Shown: piece by piece, positions 59,549 to 64,000 of the stretch
Layout: every line of letters begins with the position of its first letter
Position numbering within the stretch: the first letter of the stretch is position 1
Assembly: GCF_020740795.1 (NCBI RefSeq)
Contig: NC_067282.1
Span: 139,362,858-139,426,857, forward strand
Source of the DNA: Apus apus
Taxonomy: Eukaryota; Chordata; Aves; Apodiformes; Apodidae
Direction: 5' to 3'
DNA: 64,000 nt
Position numbers and translations under genes: made by a program
The notes under the pieces: generated by a model
Seen by the model: only the letters and a program-made list of their open reading frames with translations
What the model was told of the DNA's origin: nothing
The model's database searches: none

Positions 59549-62500
59549 AGAAAATTTGTGTGCTTCTTTTATTACTAGAAAATTACATCATTTGGAAACA
59601 ATTTTAAATAATTTGCTGCCATTCTTATTTTTTTAATTTTTATTATTTTTTTATTATTATTTGGTGCATTCATTGTATTGTGAGACGACATTTGTTTGAA
59701 GAGCATACTATTTTAAACTAGTGTTATGTTTTCATGAAAACTCTGCTGCACAATGTCTAACTCCAGACACAAAAGCAAATAAACGAAGAAAAACCTTTTG
59801 TTTATCTGAGATGAAAGGGCTCTTTTTGAGAAAAAGAGAGAGGATCTAGAAGTACCTAATGGTCTTTCTTGTCTCTCTTTAGTCCTGAATGTTCTTCTGC
59901 AGCCCTCAGGAATTACTCCATCTCACTGGCATGTCACTGGGGTCTGAACTACAAAGAAGTCTTAAAATGCTACCATCGTTAGACTAAATAGGGAAGAGAG
60001 ACTGAAAGTGCTGCAATACTTTGTTTCATATAGGTTCATTCTGATTTTACTCGGTTCAGCTGTACATTTCAGACTAGATCAGGAAAATCAGAGATTGGTG
60101 TGAGAGCTTAATGACAAAAAACTTCTCTGTTTAGACTTAAGTCTGTAAAGCTAACTGTACAATGGGAAGTACATAATTAATATTCTTTCTTAGGAACCCT
60201 GCATTTTTCATATCATCCACTGTATGGACAGAGCAACAGAAACAGTTTTTCTTTCCATATATTTTTACAGTCTCCAGATCTTTGGCACTCTCTGCAGACC
60301 TGTATTGTTAGCTACCAGGCAGCGAAGACCAAAATCACTGTTCCAATGACCCTGGAAAATTAAATCCTCAGCCATGATACAAGGTGGGGGCTATGGCAAC
60401 AGTAGCAAACAGAGGTCTGGAGTGGGGAATGTCAGTGCTGCTGCTTGGAAGACCAGAGTCTGTAGTTTTTACCACTCTTTTACAAAGCTCTGGGATTCTT
60501 CTTTTGAGTTCAGTCTTCAAAGTCTTGTGTAGACAATAAACTGATTACCATGATTTTATCTTGAATTAATGACAAATGGTCTTTTCTCACAAAGACAAGC
60601 ATTATTGTTTGAAACTAAAATGGCTTTATCTTCTTAGGGATTCTAACTTTAAATATGGTGGGGTTGTTTTTCTTAATAATCCTTTTGCTATCTGGCCCTT
60701 TAATCTGCCCTGGATTTTAGTGAATAATTTAAAAACAGATATCTATTTTGGCTATTTGTCTTGTGATGCTCTCTCTCAAATCAGTCCCCATTTTGAAAAT
60801 GACATCTGAGTCTGCCTATGTTTCTGCATGACTGGAAACTGTCACTACTCATTTGAACTTATTAGTGCTGGAAATGGATATGCTGGTTCATCTAACAGGG
60901 ATGAAATATGAGGCACCAGCATTCAAATTTAAGAGTTCCCAAGAGTAAAGGAGGAGGTGAGGATATTAGTGAGAGCTTGGACAATTAGAGGTGAAAGCCA
61001 CATTGCAGCTTAAAGAAGTGATGGCGCTTTGCCTGCAGGTTGCTAAAAGAATAATGTGGCATTTTTTTGAAAGTTCAAGAAAATACTGTTTCTTAAGATA
61101 GAGGGATACAGTGCTTTAGGTGAACATTATGCCAAGGAAGACACTAAGTTTTTCTCTCAAGAAGAACCAACATTTGGAATACTCACGTTGGGGAAGGGAC
61201 AATGAGCATTTGAGAAATGAGATTTTTAGAGGTGACATACAAAGGTCTGACTGAAAATTTGGCCTCTAAGGACTCTTGAAAGTCCAGTTATGCACTGAAG
61301 GTGCACACAGAGCTTGCTTGTCAGGTCACTTCTTCTTACAGGAAACATGACCTTACTTGGAAGAGATCTCTCATTCACAGATTAGCATTATTGCTTTAGT
61401 GAGGAAATATTTCAGTTTTAATCTAAGCCAAAGTCTCACCACTGTGCTACATAAATGAATGTTGTTACTGGAAGTAGCATTCACTTCCAAATCAGTAAGT
61501 TGCAGACTACTCACTACACTGAAAATGGCTTTCCTCTAGAAAGATTTCTGCAGATGTCCAGCTTGGTTACTTATACTGTGCCTTTTGAAAATTCCTTATA
61601 TGCTTTTTCAGTGGATGAATAATTTCCTTTTATTCAGGGTTCTAACATGATGTGAAGGATTCCATTAATTATTCAGAAGCATCCTCATTTTACTGATGGA
61701 TGAAACTTTATACTATTTCTTTAAATATGGCTGCAATACTGCATCAGCAAAAAAAAAAAAACCTGGCCAAGTTTGACTTCCTTTGGGATAAATGGGAAAA
61801 AAAAAATATATACCTAGCTATCATCACAGGAAAAAAACCTGGATATTCCAGTAAATTATGACTAATTGAGTTTTCTGGGTTTGTTTTTAACTTATTTGTA
61901 AAGGAATCTTAACAGATTCTTTTTTATTTTTGGAAAGTTAAAGATTGCAAAACTTGCTTTTCCTCCCAAAGTTACTATCTGTCCATAGATGAAAGAGCAT
62001 GCAAGCTGTTGCATTGGAGGTTGTCAGAACTGTAAGCTTACTTTAAAGATGCTGCTAGTTAAGCTGACAGCCACAACTCTTAGATTGTTACAGAGAAATA
62101 AAGGTGTTACTGAGAGGTAGTATGGAAGTTGCAAATCCATTAGTAACATCTAGTTTGTCCTAATCCTGCCCATCACTTTGAAAGCCACCTTTGCACTCTT
62201 TGTGAGCCATCAGCTTCAGACAAGATCATTGTATACCTGCTGCAGTCTGAACTCTATTTAGGGAAAAAGAAAAAGGTTAAAACAAGATTGATTTATAATT
62301 GTATCATTTGTGCTCTGTTTACCAACTGACTAGGTAAGCATTTCAGAGTGTGTGTTCTCTGTATGTTGCAGAAATGTTAGCCAGTGACATAACTGCATGA
62401 CAGCATCAGCATTAAAATGCATCTATAACTGGATAAGAGAAGAGAAAAAAAAATTAAAATCATGCTTTGTCAGGTCAGTTTGGCAGTTTTTGAAATGCCA

Positions 62501-64000
62501 GTTGTTCATCCTAGCACACCACTAGTTACCTGATCAGCTTTAGAGGTATTGCAGTAGGCATTGCTAATTTTTACAACTTATTCTAAATAACATTTTAAAA
62601 AGATACACTTTTGTTTGATGGAGGTGTGTTATATATAAAATTATCATGGGTACCATCCCATTCTCATGATGAGTTTATTTCACAACTCATCGAGTTCTTG
62701 TTTTTTAATATCTGATGTGCACAGGGTTTTCTCTTGACCTCCTAGACAAAAAAAGTGTTTTTTCTGAACTTAAATGGAATAGATTTATTTTGTGTTTTGT
62801 TTTGGTTGTTTTTTTCAGGCATTTGAAATAATGATATATCACTACTTATCTTGTCCATTTTGTTCTTCCAATCACAGTAGTGTAAAGCATCAGAAGTGTG
62901 ATGTGTCCTGGAACTTGAAAGGGAAGTTGTTACGGTAACCAGGCATGGTATGTCCTATCTGGGACTTGAGTTAGGTGTGCACACTTCATTTAAGTTTCTA
63001 GTAGTCCTCTTGAAATGTGTTAAGTCTATGAACTCCAATAAAACATCATCTTTGTTGTACTAATAAAAAGTAATTCCTCATTCTCTCTCTGCCAGTGCTT
63101 CTCATTCTGTATTGAGTGAGCAACTGGAGTCACTGCTCCAGTCCTTCCTGGTTGCAGGAAGGCAGTGATGGAGGCTCTGAACTGAGCTGTTGGACTGTGG
63201 TGGTACAGCCCTTGCTCTGTCAGCTCAGTGGCTGGAGTTAGTGCCCTGGAGGCTGGAGCTTGTCCAGGGCAGTTCAAGCAGTTCGTTTTCATCACCTCTT
63301 TCCTAAGAAGATAATAGAAGTAAAAGGGGCTGCATATGCATTTAAAGGAAAGGAGGAAATCTGGATGGAGATGAACTCTTAGTAACCATCATGTAAATAG
63401 TTTTACGTGATCTAGTAAGAATAATTCCCTTCTCTTTGATTTTTAGGCTTTTTTTTTGCCAAGCTCTAATCAAAGGAGGCTTGGTTTTCAAGATGCAGGC
63501 ATCTTCCATATGCAAGAATGTGACTGCTGCTCTCTTTCTTCTTCTGTGAAAGATGTTCTCTCCTATTTTGGGTGCTGTTTAACCACTCGTTCTGTGGTAG
63601 GGCTGTGGGCCAACCCTGTCGGTGCCCCCAAGCACTCAGCAGAGCACAGGCTGGATCACAGATGATGGGCTGGGTGCCTCTCTGAGCTTGCAGCTGGATT
63701 GAGTTATGGTGTTGGGTTGGTGTTTCTTTACAATCTAGCTGAGGGTTTTAGCACCATCTGTGAGCTGTTTGTAGACAGCAGCTGGTCTCATGTTCTGGAG
63801 TATGTTTGGATGAGAGAGGAGAGAGAGCAGTCTCCATTGCTGGTTGTAATTGTACTTCATGTGCAAATTCAGTCGAGGAGAGCCTGGACTAATCAATAAT
63901 GCCAAAAATTCTTTGCAAGTGTTTTTCTCACCATGGTCAGATCCCACTGGGTTTCTACATTCAACTTCTATAGGATTCCTGCTAGGTATGTTGGGATATC

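Larger units (their letters stand above)
47550..64000 (+). other. EPS8: Presumed EPS8 intron 1 (runs off the right edge)
   Basis: About 16.4 kb with no recognisable coding exon. The longest frame (53335–53796 plus, 153 codons) looks random. It holds a short CR1 tail (49395–49466), two weak ancient-repeat candidates (54735–54806 and 57595–57660), T-rich and A/C-rich simple repeats and unremarkable AT-rich DNA. I see no RNA gene. Confidence 0.45.

Noticed and set aside
1-64000. Search for tRNA genes, CRISPR arrays, operons, intact endogenous retroviruses and DNA transposons
   Set aside because: None could be supported by reading. The sequence is vertebrate nuclear DNA with CR1 as the only clear mobile family. 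Very decayed elements could still be missed.

Overview
The window looks like avian nuclear DNA. CR1 is the only LINE family present in quantity, introns are short, there are three sharp CpG islands, and there are no Alu, B1/B2 or L1 elements. CR1 also occurs in crocodilians and turtles, so 'bird' is the best reading rather than proof. The order DERA – STRAP – (EPS8) matches the neighbourhood I recall from human 12p12.3, seen here in inverted orientation.

Layout. (1) 1–1913, minus strand: the first coding exon of DERA (deoxyribose-phosphate aldolase), in a CpG island, followed by the start of its intron 1; the rest of the gene lies off the left edge. (2) 3968–10896, minus strand: the complete STRAP gene (serine/threonine kinase receptor-associated protein, UNRIP; WD40 protein of the SMN complex). 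All ten coding exons can be read with canonical GT/AG borders and sum to 1053 nt (350 codons plus stop), the same length as human STRAP. A CpG-island promoter with CRE/ATF and ETS motifs lies at about 10.6–11.3 kb. (3) 11.35–47.0 kb: a roughly 35 kb gene desert with CR1 fossils, A/C-rich simple repeats, short tandem duplications and AT-rich stretches that may be regulatory. I found no convincing protein gene in it. (4) 47.1–48.06 kb: a third CpG island with a strong plus-strand splice donor at 47549/47550. By position and strand this is best read as the noncoding first exon of EPS8. (5) 47.55–64 kb: the start of a long intron of that gene, with no recognisable coding exon.

How the genes relate. 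DERA and STRAP are on the same strand, with the DERA start about 1.6 kb beyond the likely STRAP poly(A) site. STRAP and the presumed EPS8 are divergent, separated by about 36 kb. The three products work in unrelated processes (deoxyribose phosphate breakdown, SMN/TGF-beta signalling, actin and EGFR signalling), so this is conserved linkage, not an operon-like unit.

I did not find a new biological system. The items most worth checking are the in-frame open 5' leaders of DERA and STRAP, the 16-nt G run just upstream of the STRAP start, the diverged STRAP acidic tail, the paired TAATTA site near 41.2 kb, and the CR1 fossil at 16.6–18.0 kb with an unrelated middle.
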